Shown here piece after piece: positions 8,095 through 15,426 of a stretch of DNA of 45,140 nt. The DNA comes from Pseudomonadota bacterium (GTDB taxonomy: Bacteria > Pseudomonadota > Gammaproteobacteria > Steroidobacterales > Steroidobacteraceae). Position 1 is the stretch's first letter; the number at the start of each line of letters is the position of its first letter. The translations under genes and the position numbers were made by a program. Below the pieces are notes generated by a model that was not told the origin of the DNA, made no database searches, and saw only the letters and a program-made list of their open reading frames with translations. Location: the NCBI GenBank assembly GCA_963205255.1, contig CAUJIK010000082.1, positions 1-45,140 of the forward strand, given 5' to 3'.

Positions 8095-8844
8095 ATGAAG
8101 ATCAGATTCGACGGCAAGACTGCGCTGGTAACCGGCGCGGGATCAGGAATCGGTGAGGCCATCGCGCTGGAGCTCGCCGCTTCGGGCGCGAAGGTCATCG
8201 TTGCCGACCTCCATGAAGAGGTGGCGCGGAAAGTGGCCGACCGGATTGCGGCCAGCGGCGGCAGCGCCATCGCCGCCGCCGGTGACGTGTCGGATCCGCA
8301 GGTAGTGGCGCGACTGGTTGCGACAGCCGAGGCTCATGGCGGACTGCATCTGCTGGTGAGCAACGCCGGCATCAGCGGGCCTTCTGCGCCCACCGGCGAA
8401 TATCCGCTGGATGGCTGGCATCAGGTGATTGGTGTGAATCTGAACGCGGTGTTCTATGGATTGCGCTTCGGCATCCCCGCCATGCTGCGCGCCGGCGGCG
8501 GCGCGATCGTCAACATGGCCTCGATCCTCGGTTCGGTGGGCTTCGCCGGCGCGCCCGCCTATGTGGCGGCGAAACATGCCGTGGTCGGGCTGACCAAAAG
8601 CGCTGCCATGGAATACGGCGCCCAGGGTATCCGCGTGAATGCCGTCGGGCCGGCCTTCATCGACACGCCGCTGCTCTCTGACTTCGATGCCGAGGCACGC
8701 CAGATGCTGATCGCGAAACATCCGGTCGGACGGCTGGGGCGATCGGAAGAGGTCGCCGCGCTGGCGCTGTTCCTGCTCTCGGATCGCGCGAGTTTCATCA
8801 CCGGCAGCTACCACCTCGTCGACGGCGCCTACTGCGCGCAGTGA
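8095..8844 (+). CDS. Short-chain dehydrogenase/reductase (SDR), classical type
   Basis: A 249-residue NAD(P)-dependent oxidoreductase. The dinucleotide-binding motif TGAGSGIG is at about residues 12-19, the structural SNAG motif at about 88-91, and the catalytic Ser/Tyr/Lys set lies in MASILGS and YVAAK (about 142-164). The conserved NAVGPAFIDTPL segment and a C-terminal LFLLSDRASFITGSYHLVDGAY tail complete the fold. The start at 8095 is preferred over an ATG at 8074, because AGGA at 8084-8087 is correctly spaced and the family starts with MxxxFxGKTALVTGAG. The substrate is unknown. The gene stands alone, followed by a GC hairpin and gene debris. Confidence 0.93.
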   Translation: MKIRFDGKTALVTGAGSGIGEAIALELAASGAKVIVADLHEEVARKVADRIAASGGSAIAAAGDVSDPQVVARLVATAEAHGGLHLLVSNAGISGPSAPTGEYPLDGWHQVIGVNLNAVFYGLRFGIPAMLRAGGGAIVNMASILGSVGFAGAPAYVAAKHAVVGLTKSAAMEYGAQGIRVNAVGPAFIDTPLLSDFDAEARQMLIAKHPVGRLGRSEEVAALALFLLSDRASFITGSYHLVDGAYCAQ

Positions 8845-8848
8845 ACCG

Positions 8849-8863
8849 GCGGGCCCGGCCCGC
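8849..8863 (+). terminator. GC-rich hairpin immediately after the SDR stop
   Basis: GCGGGC, CCG, GCCCGC forms a six-base-pair stem with a three-base loop five bases after the stop codon. There is no T-run behind it, so intrinsic termination is only possible, not shown. Confidence 0.3.
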
Positions 8864-9005
8864 TCAGGTGCGCACGATGATCGCCGTGTCGACGAGCATC
8901 CGGCGCTGCCGACAGGCGTGCCGTCACGGCGCACCTCGATCGTGCACGGGTCGCCATACACCGTGTTGTAGAGCAGCGTGCGGCCCGCGATGGCCCGATG
9001 CAGGG
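8864..9005 (-). pseudogene. Remnant of an unnamed hypothetical protein gene
   Basis: Reading leftwards from about 9005, the sequence RTLHRAIAGRTLLYNTVYGDP then IEVRRDGTPVG looks like real protein. After a frame change at about 8900 it continues as RMLVDTAIIVRT and ends with a TGA at 8864-8866. The two blocks resemble the middle and the extreme C-terminus of one small exported protein family with its core deleted, but I cannot name the family. No intact frame covers both parts. Confidence 0.4.
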
Positions 9006-9009
9006 TGCG

Positions 9010-9207
9010 GCCCCGCAAAAGAGCCGCCGCGCTCGGCGGCTTCGCCTCCAAGATGGGGCTTGCCTCGGGGCCACTGCTCGGCGCGCTGATCCTGGGTGAC
9101 GGCAACTACGCGCTGCTGATCACAATCTGTCGTGCATCGGCATTCTCGCCTGCGCGGCCGCCGCGCTGCTGCCGGCGCGGGTTCTCGACCACCGGCTGCG
9201 CGACTGA
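9010..9207 (+). pseudogene. MFS transporter C-terminal remnant with frameshift
   Basis: One frame gives [32 protein letters not shown]. Near 9120 the reading shifts to [27 protein letters not shown] and stops at 9205-9207. Together they match the last two membrane helices and tail of a major-facilitator permease. The rest of the gene is missing. The remnant lies antisense to the extreme 3' end of dadA. Confidence 0.6.
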
Positions 9208-10457
9208 TGATAGCGCGCCACCCCAAGGCCCTCGGTGCGTATCGCCGGGCGCACACCCGCCATCAGATCCGCTATCAGCCGACCCGAGCCGCAGGCCATC
9301 GTCCAGCCCAGCGTACCGTGTCCGGTGTTGAGGAACAGGTTGGCGTAGTCGCAGCCGCCGACTATCGGCGTGCTGTCCGGCGTCATCGGCCGCAACCCGG
9401 TCCAGAACGTGGCCTGCTGCGTCTCACCAGCTCCGGGGAACAGGTCATTCACCACCATCTCCAGCGTCTCGCGGCGAGGCTGGCGCAACTTCAGGTCGAA
9501 GCCGGCCAGTTCCGCCATTCCACCGACGCGGATGCGATCGCCAAGGCGGGTCACCGCGATCTTGTAGGTCTCGTCCAGCACCGTGGACTGCGGCGCCAGG
9601 CCCTCATGGGTGATCGGCACGGTGAGCGAATAGCCCTTCACCGGATAGATCGGCAGATCCAGACCAAGCGGCTGTACCAGCGCCCGCGAATAGCTGCCAC
9701 AGGCCAGCACAAAGGCATCGGCGTCGAGCAGCTCCTGCGCGGTCCGCACGCCGCTGATGCGGCGGCCGGCCGTCTCGATCGCCGTCACCTCCTGGTTGAA
9801 CCGGAAGCTGACGCCCAGCTGCGCCGCCAGTGCGGCCAGACGCTGCGTGAAAAGACGGCAGTCGCCGGTCTCGTCATTGGGCAACCGCAGCCCGCCCGCA
9901 AGCCTGCCCGACGCGCGCGCCAGCGCCGGCTCGGCTGACCCGAGCTGGCTTGCATCCAGCAGCTCATAGGGCACGTTGAACCGCTCCAGCACATCGATGT
10001 CGCGGCGCGCGGCGTCGAACTGGGCGCGCGTGCGCAGCAGCTGCAGCGTGCCGCCGGTGCGCTCGTCATACTGGATGCCCGTCTGCGCGCGCAGCTCGCG
10101 CAGGCAGTCGCGGCTGTACTGCGAAAGGCGCAGCAGGCGCTCCTTGTTCACCGTATAGCGGCGTGCCGAACAGTTCATCAGCATCGCCGCCATCCACTTG
10201 AGCTGATGCAGGCTGCCGTCCGGACGGATCGACAGCGGCGCATGGCGCTCGAACAGCCAGCGCATCGCCTTGAGAGGAAGGCCCGGCCCCGCCCACGGAG
10301 TCGAGTAACCCGGCGAGATCTGCCCGGCATTGGCGAAGCTCGTCTCCTCGGCGACCGTCCCCTGCCGTTCTATCACGGTCACCTGCGCGCCATGGCGCGC
10401 GAGATACCACGCTGTCGTGACACCGATCACGCCACCACCCAGGACCAGTACGCGCAT
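9120..10457 (-). CDS. dadA: D-amino acid dehydrogenase, small subunit family
   Basis: A 445-residue flavoprotein. It opens with [20 protein letters not shown] (FAD-binding GGGVIG at about 7-12) and contains [47 protein letters not shown] and [16 protein letters not shown], all diagnostic of DadA. The enzyme oxidises D-amino acids such as D-alanine to 2-oxo acids and passes electrons to the respiratory chain at the inner membrane. The normal family end is near GLGVARYH; about 25 further residues (after about 9205) are encoded antisense to MFS debris. The gene is divergent from an Lrp-type regulator, the usual partner of dadA. No alanine racemase gene is adjacent. Confidence 0.93.
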   Translation of the reverse strand: MRVLVLGGGVIGVTTAWYLARHGAQVTVIERQGTVAEETSFANAGQISPGYSTPWAGPGLPLKAMRWLFERHAPLSIRPDGSLHQLKWMAAMLMNCSARRYTVNKERLLRLSQYSRDCLRELRAQTGIQYDERTGGTLQLLRTRAQFDAARRDIDVLERFNVPYELLDASQLGSAEPALARASGRLAGGLRLPNDETGDCRLFTQRLAALAAQLGVSFRFNQEVTAIETAGRRISGVRTAQELLDADAFVLACGSYSRALVQPLGLDLPIYPVKGYSLTVPITHEGLAPQSTVLDETYKIAVTRLGDRIRVGGMAELAGFDLKLRQPRRETLEMVVNDLFPGAGETQQATFWTGLRPMTPDSTPIVGGCDYANLFLNTGHGTLGWTMACGSGRLIADLMAGVRPAIRTEGLGVARYHQSRSRWSRTRAGSSAAAAQARMPMHDRL

Positions 10458-10576
10458 GGATGCCCCCGCTGGAATCAGACCGCCTCAGCGTAGGCGGCGT
10501 TGCGAAGTGGTTTTCACTGTCCTCCCTCCGCAGAGCAGGCTCAGGATAGAAAATTTCACCACGTATTACGAGTTTT

Positions 10577-10593
10577 CCAGTGAAATCCACTGG
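10577..10593. promoter_or_regulatory. Inverted repeat in the dadA-lrp intergenic region (candidate Lrp operator)
   Basis: CCAGTG, five A/T-rich bases, then CACTGG form a perfect dyad in the 170-bp divergent spacer, about 35 bp before the regulator ATG. Two related TTTTCAC/TTTCACC motifs lie at about 10510 and 10553. Position and symmetry suit an Lrp-type operator; binding is inferred. Confidence 0.4.
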
Positions 10594-10627
10594 CATCCGG
10601 CCCCGGATTGCCGGTAGCCTGTCCAGC

Positions 10628-11089
10628 ATGCACTCCTTCGACCGCATCGACCGCAAGATCCTCGACATCCTCCAGCGCGACGGCCGCGTTTCGATCACCG
10701 ATCTGGCCGAGCAGGTCGGCCTGTCCCCCACCCCCTGCGCCGAGCGCGTCAGGCGCCTGGAGCGCAGCGGTGTGATCACCGGCTATCACGCGCATCTGTC
10801 GCCGCGCGCCGTGGGCCAGAACCTGCTGGTGTTCCTCGAAATCAAGCTGTCCGCCAAGTCGGACCAGGTGTTCGAGAAGATCAAGAGTGAGCTGCACCGC
10901 ATTCCCGAAGTCATGGAATGCCATCTGGTCTCGGGCGACTTCGATTACCTGATCAAGGCGCGCATCCCGGACATGAACGACTATCGCGCATTGCTCGGCA
11001 ACATCCTGCAGCGCCTGCCGGGTTCCGCCGAATCGCGCAGCTACGTGGTGATGGAGGAGATCAAGGAGACCTCCTACCTCCAGACCTGA
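10628..11089 (+). CDS. Lrp/AsnC family transcriptional regulator
   Basis: A 153-residue protein closely following E. coli Lrp. A winged HTH (FDRIDRKILDILQRDGRVS then EQVGLSPTPCAERVRRLE) at about residues 3-45 is followed by the ligand-sensing RAM domain with ECHLVSGDFDYLIKARIPDM and the terminal SYVVMEEIKE. The high similarity to true Lrp and its divergence from dadA suggest control of D/L-alanine catabolism. The ATG at 10628 is chosen because the family has a short tail before DRIDRKIL; an in-frame GTG at 10580 would add 16 residues and would lie inside the inverted repeat. Its 3' end overlaps the convergent nitronate monooxygenase gene by 29 bp. Confidence 0.92.
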   Translation: MHSFDRIDRKILDILQRDGRVSITDLAEQVGLSPTPCAERVRRLERSGVITGYHAHLSPRAVGQNLLVFLEIKLSAKSDQVFEKIKSELHRIPEVMECHLVSGDFDYLIKARIPDMNDYRALLGNILQRLPGSAESRSYVVMEEIKETSYLQT

Positions 11090-12053
11090 ACGCGGCCCCG
11101 GCGAACGAGCGCACGACCTCGGCGGCCGGAACGACGCCATGAATGCCGGCAACGGACTTGCCCGCCTGCCAGTAGTCAGTGGCGACATCCGCAGAAGAAA
11201 GGGATTTCTTCAGACGCCTCAAGGAACCGAGGGTGTACAGGGTCCGCATCCAGTGCTTGCGCCTTCGCCCGCGCAGCATCCAGCGCGCGAACGGCCCGGC
11301 CCGTGTACCCAGCCGCTCGACATAGGCATTGCGGATCACCGCCACCGGCACGCCGGTCAGACGCTCCGTGAGGACGATGTCCTCCTCCGTCGCATCGACT
11401 ATGGCCTGCTTGTAGGCATCACTGGCGCTGCACTCGGGCGTCGCGATGAAGCGCGTGCCCAGCTGCACGGCCGCATAACCCATGTCGAGGTGGCGGACGA
11501 ACTGCTCAGGGGTTCCAATGCCGCCAGCCGCGACCACGGGCAGCTCGAAGGGTCGCAGCTCCTCCAGCAATGCCTCGGCGCCGCGGCTGCCCGCATGACC
11601 TCCGGCGCGCGCATTGACGGCAATCAGCCCGTCCACACCGCCATCGGCGCCCTTGCGCGCCCACTTGGCTTCGGTGACATCGTGATAGACCACGCCGCCA
11701 GCCGCATGCACACGCTGGCATACCCACTTCGGGTCGCCCAGCGAAGTGAGGAAGAAGCGGATTCCCTCCTCCAGCGCGATGTCGATCCACTGCTGCATGC
11801 GCGCCAGGTAAGTGCGGTTGCTGGCTTCGATCAGCGCATTGAAACCCACGGGCCGGCTGGTCAGCGAACGGATGTGCCGCAGCCCCGCCCGATACTCGTA
11901 GCCGTGAACGTAGGTGAGCGAGATCGGCTGGATGATGCCCAGCCCCCCGGCTTCACTGACGGCGGCGACCAGCTCCGGATTGGAGCAGGGATACATCGGG
12001 CCGCAGATCAGCGGCACCTGCACGCCCGCCTGCCGCGTGAAGGCAGTTTCCAT
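11061..12053 (-). CDS. Nitronate monooxygenase family flavoprotein
   Basis: A 330-residue FMN-dependent TIM-barrel protein of the 2-nitropropane dioxygenase family, which oxidises alkyl nitronates; some members act as enoyl reductases. The N-terminal VPLICGPMYPCSNPELVAAVSEAGGLG, the central NARAGGHAG with its active-site His, and the phosphate-binding VVAAGGIGTPEQFVRHLDMGYAAVQLGTRF are all present. The C-terminal region is longer than in minimal members. The ATG overlaps the stop of the upstream DUF4442 gene by one nucleotide, marking it as the last gene of the ppk2-murB run. The substrate here is unknown. Confidence 0.87.
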   Translation of the reverse strand: METAFTRQAGVQVPLICGPMYPCSNPELVAAVSEAGGLGIIQPISLTYVHGYEYRAGLRHIRSLTSRPVGFNALIEASNRTYLARMQQWIDIALEEGIRFFLTSLGDPKWVCQRVHAAGGVVYHDVTEAKWARKGADGGVDGLIAVNARAGGHAGSRGAEALLEELRPFELPVVAAGGIGTPEQFVRHLDMGYAAVQLGTRFIATPECSASDAYKQAIVDATEEDIVLTERLTGVPVAVIRNAYVERLGTRAGPFARWMLRGRRRKHWMRTLYTLGSLRRLKKSLSSADVATDYWQAGKSVAGIHGVVPAAEVVRSFAGAAFRSGGRRSP

Positions 12054-12544
12054 CAGCGCTCCAGGCCCAGACGCCAGCGCACTGTTGCGCGTGCCACCAC
12101 CGCGCCACTGGGGTCCAGGCACTCGGCGATCACATCGAACTCCGTGTCGGCCGTGACAGCGGGCGCCGTCACGCTGCTGACGGCGCGGATCGTGCCGCGC
12201 GCCTTCTTCAGGTACTGCATCGAAATGCCGGTGACGATGCCGCGGACTCCCTGGGGAAGACCGGTCAGCAGCGCCAGCCCGCTGGCCTGTTCCGCCACAT
12301 TGAGCAGGGCGATGGCATGCACGGAACCCAGGTGCTGACGGTTGGAACGGCGATCGGGAATTTCGATCTGGACATTCCCCGGTTCCAGCACCAGGAAGCG
12401 CGGCCGCACGGAGCCCGAATAAGGAACCATGAAACCGAAGATGCGGGCAAACAGCCACCGTCCGCCGGGCAGCGGACTCAGGCGACGCCACAACCGCAGC
12501 AGCCTGCCGCCGGGAGAGAGTTTCGTGATGTGGCCTGCGCTCAT
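12053..12544 (-). CDS. DUF4442 (hotdog-fold thioesterase-like) protein
   Basis: A 163-residue protein. RSNRQHLGSVHAIALLNVAEQASGLAL is the typical hotdog central-helix region of DUF4442 / PaaI-like thioesterase relatives, followed by beta strands ending VVARATVRWRLGLER. It is probably an acyl-CoA thioesterase-type enzyme or binding protein in the cytoplasm. Both ends overlap neighbours by one nucleotide (start at 12544 with the exporter stop, stop at 12053 with the monooxygenase start), showing translational coupling. The catalytic identity is inferred from the fold only. Confidence 0.8.
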   Translation of the reverse strand: MSAGHITKLSPGGRLLRLWRRLSPLPGGRWLFARIFGFMVPYSGSVRPRFLVLEPGNVQIEIPDRRSNRQHLGSVHAIALLNVAEQASGLALLTGLPQGVRGIVTGISMQYLKKARGTIRAVSSVTAPAVTADTEFDVIAECLDPSGAVVARATVRWRLGLER

Positions 12545-13488
12545 CAGTTGCCGGGCTCCACTGCCTCGCACGGCGCCTTGCTGCGCTGCTCGCGCGCCAG
12601 CCGGGCCTCGCGATGGGAGATGTAGAAGGTCGAGCCAAGGATAATTCCGGCGCCCAGCAAGGTGGGCGCATCCAGTATCTCGCCGAACAGCAGCCAGCCG
12701 GCCACGGTCACCACCGGCAGCTGCATGAAGCTGATCGGTGTCAGCGCGGACAGATCCCCGAGCTTCAGCGCCCGTGTCCACAGCACCTGTCCCACCGTGC
12801 CCATCAACCCCATCACCACCAGCCACAGCCAGGCGATGCCTTCGGGCCAGCGCCAGACGAACAGCGAGGGAAGCAGCGACATCGGCACCCAGAATGCGTA
12901 GGTCCAGAACACGATGGTGTCGGCCCTGTCGACCCGCGAGAGCTCCTTGATCTGGATCGCCACCAGCGCGCTGAGCATGGCGGCGGCCACCGCCACCAGG
13001 GAGCCGAGACTGAATGCATGCGACCAGGGCCGCACGATCACCAGCACACCGATGAAGCCCAGCACCACCGCCGTCCAGCGGCGCGCACGCACCCGCTCGC
13101 CCAGCATCAGAATGGCGGCGATGGTGACGAAGATCGGCGAGGAATAGGCCAGTGAAATCGCCTGCGCCAGCGGCAGATGGGCGATCGCCCAGAAGCCGCA
13201 GATCATGCTGGCGATGCCGATGGCGGTGCGGATCACATAGCGCGGCAACTGGTCGGTGCGCACGCCGGCGACGAATGCGGCAACGGGCCTGGGTTCGCGC
13301 AAGGCCGGCAGGACGAGCATCGGCAACAGCGTCAGGAAGCCGAAGGTGTTGCGGAAGAACGCCACCTCCCAGGTGGGGATGGACTGCGATGCCAGCCGGA
13401 TGAAGATCGCCATCAGGCCGAAACTCACCGCGCTGCCCAGCATCAGCAGCGCGGCGCGCGCATGCCGGTTCCGGGGGGCGCTCACCAT
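12544..13488 (-). CDS. EamA/DMT-superfamily transporter
   Basis: A 314-residue protein with ten predicted membrane helices and two EamA repeats. The first includes VSFGLMAIFIRLASQSIPTWEVAFFRNTFGFL and the second TVGQVLWTRALKLGDLSALTPISFMQLP. It differs from the RhtA-like exporter at 2248-3141 and resembles the RarD/YdcZ-type general drug/metabolite group. The ATG at 13488 lies 7 bp inside the end of murB, so it is co-transcribed. The substrate cannot be inferred; export of small metabolites is the family role. Confidence 0.87.
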   Translation of the reverse strand: MVSAPRNRHARAALLMLGSAVSFGLMAIFIRLASQSIPTWEVAFFRNTFGFLTLLPMLVLPALREPRPVAAFVAGVRTDQLPRYVIRTAIGIASMICGFWAIAHLPLAQAISLAYSSPIFVTIAAILMLGERVRARRWTAVVLGFIGVLVIVRPWSHAFSLGSLVAVAAAMLSALVAIQIKELSRVDRADTIVFWTYAFWVPMSLLPSLFVWRWPEGIAWLWLVVMGLMGTVGQVLWTRALKLGDLSALTPISFMQLPVVTVAGWLLFGEILDAPTLLGAGIILGSTFYISHREARLAREQRSKAPCEAVEPGN

Positions 13489-14543
13489 GCCGCTCCCACG
13501 ATGCGCGGCTCGGGTTCCAGCCCCAGGCCGAAACGCGCGCGCACCGACGCAGCGATGCGTCGCGCCAGATCGAGCAGCTGAGGGCCCGTAGCCCCGCCGT
13601 AGTTGACCAGCACCAGCGCATGCGCGGGCGCGACGCCCGCATCACCTTCACGATGGCCCTTCCAGCCGCACTGGTCGATCAGCCAGGCGGCCGAGAGCTT
13701 GCAACTGCTCCCGTCGGCGCCGCGGAACAGCGGCATGCCGGGATGCGCGGCATGCAGCTCGGCCGCGACGCGTTCGGACACGACGGGGTTCTTGAAGAAA
13801 CTGCCGGCATTGCCCAGCACCGCCGGATCGGGCAGTTTGCGGCGGCGGATGCGGATCACGGCCTCGGCCACCTGCGAAGCGCGCGGCGTCCCGACACCCA
13901 TCGCGCGCAGCTCGTCCTCGATGCCGGCATAGCCCAGCCGCGGCTCAAACCGGCGCGACAGCGCGAACTCCACCGCCGTGACGACGTAGCGATCCGGATC
14001 GCGCTTGAACAGCGAATCGCGGTACGCGAAGGCACAGGCATCCGCGGCCAGCCGCACGAAACGGCCGCTGGCGCGGTCGAAGGCCTCCACTGCGTGGATG
14101 CATTCGCGCACTTCCACACCATAGGCGCCGATGTTCTGGATCGGCGCGGCGCCTACGGTGCCCGGGATCAGCGCCAGGTTTTCAAGACCAGTCAGATCAT
14201 GCTCCAGCGTCCACAGCACGAACTCATGCCAGACCACACCCGCGTCGGCACGAACGATGGCGCGCGCGCCGTCTTCGATGATGCGGATGCAGCGCGCCTG
14301 CAGCGCCAGCACCACGCCCGGCGCATCACCCGCGAACAACAGGTTGCTGCCGCCGCCCAGCACCAGCGTGGATGCCGCGCTCGGCACCAGCGAGCCGAAA
14401 AGCTCCGGCAAGGCAGCCGTGTCAGTCACTTCCACCAGCGTCGGCGCGATGGCGCGCACACCAAAGGTGTTGCGTGCATCCAGCGGCGCATTCCCGGCAA
14501 TGCGATAGCCGTTGCGGATCCCGGCGGTCATTCTTTCAACCAT
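13482..14543 (-). CDS. murB: UDP-N-acetylenolpyruvoylglucosamine reductase
   Basis: A 353-residue type I MurB, the NADPH- and FAD-dependent enzyme that makes UDP-N-acetylmuramate in peptidoglycan synthesis. The FAD-binding segment has LGGGSNLLFAGDAPGVVL and GLENLALIPGTVGAAPIQNIGAYGVEV. The proton-donating Ser is in GNAGSFFKNPVV (about residue 247), and the C-terminal acid is in LEPEPRIVG. The start is either 14543 (MVERM) or the second ATG at 14531; both lie next to or inside the 3' end of ppk2. Location in a run with a polyphosphate kinase and an exporter, rather than beside birA, is less common. Confidence 0.95.
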   Translation of the reverse strand: MVERMTAGIRNGYRIAGNAPLDARNTFGVRAIAPTLVEVTDTAALPELFGSLVPSAASTLVLGGGSNLLFAGDAPGVVLALQARCIRIIEDGARAIVRADAGVVWHEFVLWTLEHDLTGLENLALIPGTVGAAPIQNIGAYGVEVRECIHAVEAFDRASGRFVRLAADACAFAYRDSLFKRDPDRYVVTAVEFALSRRFEPRLGYAGIEDELRAMGVGTPRASQVAEAVIRIRRRKLPDPAVLGNAGSFFKNPVVSERVAAELHAAHPGMPLFRGADGSSCKLSAAWLIDQCGWKGHREGDAGVAPAHALVLVNYGGATGPQLLDLARRIAASVRARFGLGLEPEPRIVGAAW

Positions 14544-15315
14544 CCCGATACGACACGATCGGCTTCAGCTGCGCGAACTTTTCCTTTTCCGGTTTGCGCT
14601 CCAGTGGTTCGAACACGACATCCGGCGCATCGACATGGAAATCGGGCAGCCGGTCGAGCAGGTCGCGGATCACGGTCAGCCGGCCGCGATGCTGGTCGTT
14701 GAAATCCACCAGCGTCCACGGCGAGCGCCTGTTGTGCGTCGCCTCCAGCATGGCCTCGCGCGCCCTGGTGTATTCCCGGTACCTGGTGCGCGCGACCAGA
14801 TCAATGGGCGAGAGCTTCCAGCGCTTGAGCGGATCGGCGGCGCGTTCGCGCAGGCGCTTCTCCTGCTCCTCCTGATCACAGGTCAGCCAGTACTTGAACA
14901 GCAGGATGCCGTCATCGACCAGCAATCGCTCGAACACCGGCACCTGCCTGAGGAAATCCCTGACCTGCCGGCCGCTGGCGAAACCCATCACCTTCTCGAC
15001 GCCGGCACGGTTGTACCAGCTGCGGTCGAACAGCACGATCTCGCCCTTCGTCGGCAGATGGGGAACATAGCGCTGGAAATACCATTGCCCTGCCTCGGCA
15101 TCACTCGGCTTGCCGAGCGCGACGATCCGGCAATGGCGCGGATTGAGATGGCTGGCGATGGCGTTGATGACGCCACCCTTGCCAGCGGTGTCGCGCCCCT
15201 CGAACAGCACCAGAACACGCGCGCCGGTGGCTTCCACCCAGCGCGCCATGGAGGCAAGCTCCTCGTACAGCGGCTCAATCAGCTCCTGATATCTCTTGCG
15301 CTTGAGTTGAGCCAT
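14536..15315 (-). CDS. ppk2: Polyphosphate kinase 2
   Basis: A 259-residue PPK2, which transfers phosphate between polyphosphate and nucleotides. The Walker A is FEGRDTAGKGG (about 39-49), the Walker B region LFDRSWYNRAGVEKVMGF follows, and the lid/nucleotide region has RLRERAADPLKRWKLSPID. The length fits single-domain class I enzymes, which mostly phosphorylate GDP or ADP. The start at 15315 is supported by an AAGGTGAAC ribosome site immediately upstream; the frame is open further but without protein-like sequence. It is first in the five-gene run and its end overlaps the murB start by 8 bp. Confidence 0.94.
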   Translation of the reverse strand: MAQLKRKRYQELIEPLYEELASMARWVEATGARVLVLFEGRDTAGKGGVINAIASHLNPRHCRIVALGKPSDAEAGQWYFQRYVPHLPTKGEIVLFDRSWYNRAGVEKVMGFASGRQVRDFLRQVPVFERLLVDDGILLFKYWLTCDQEEQEKRLRERAADPLKRWKLSPIDLVARTRYREYTRAREAMLEATHNRRSPWTLVDFNDQHRGRLTVIRDLLDRLPDFHVDAPDVVFEPLERKPEKEKFAQLKPIVSYRDG

Positions 15316-15426
15316 GTTCACCTTTCTCCGTGGGGGCAGGAGTGTACCTCCTCCAACCCGGCATCTGCTGGCAAGCGGCATCGGCGAGGCGCCGCATCAG
15401 GTCGGCGCCGATCCGGATCGGCCGGG

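Noticed and set aside
11139-12338. 400-codon plus-strand frame opposite the nitronate monooxygenase and DUF4442 genes
   Set aside because: Both opposing genes have clear family signatures; this frame has none.
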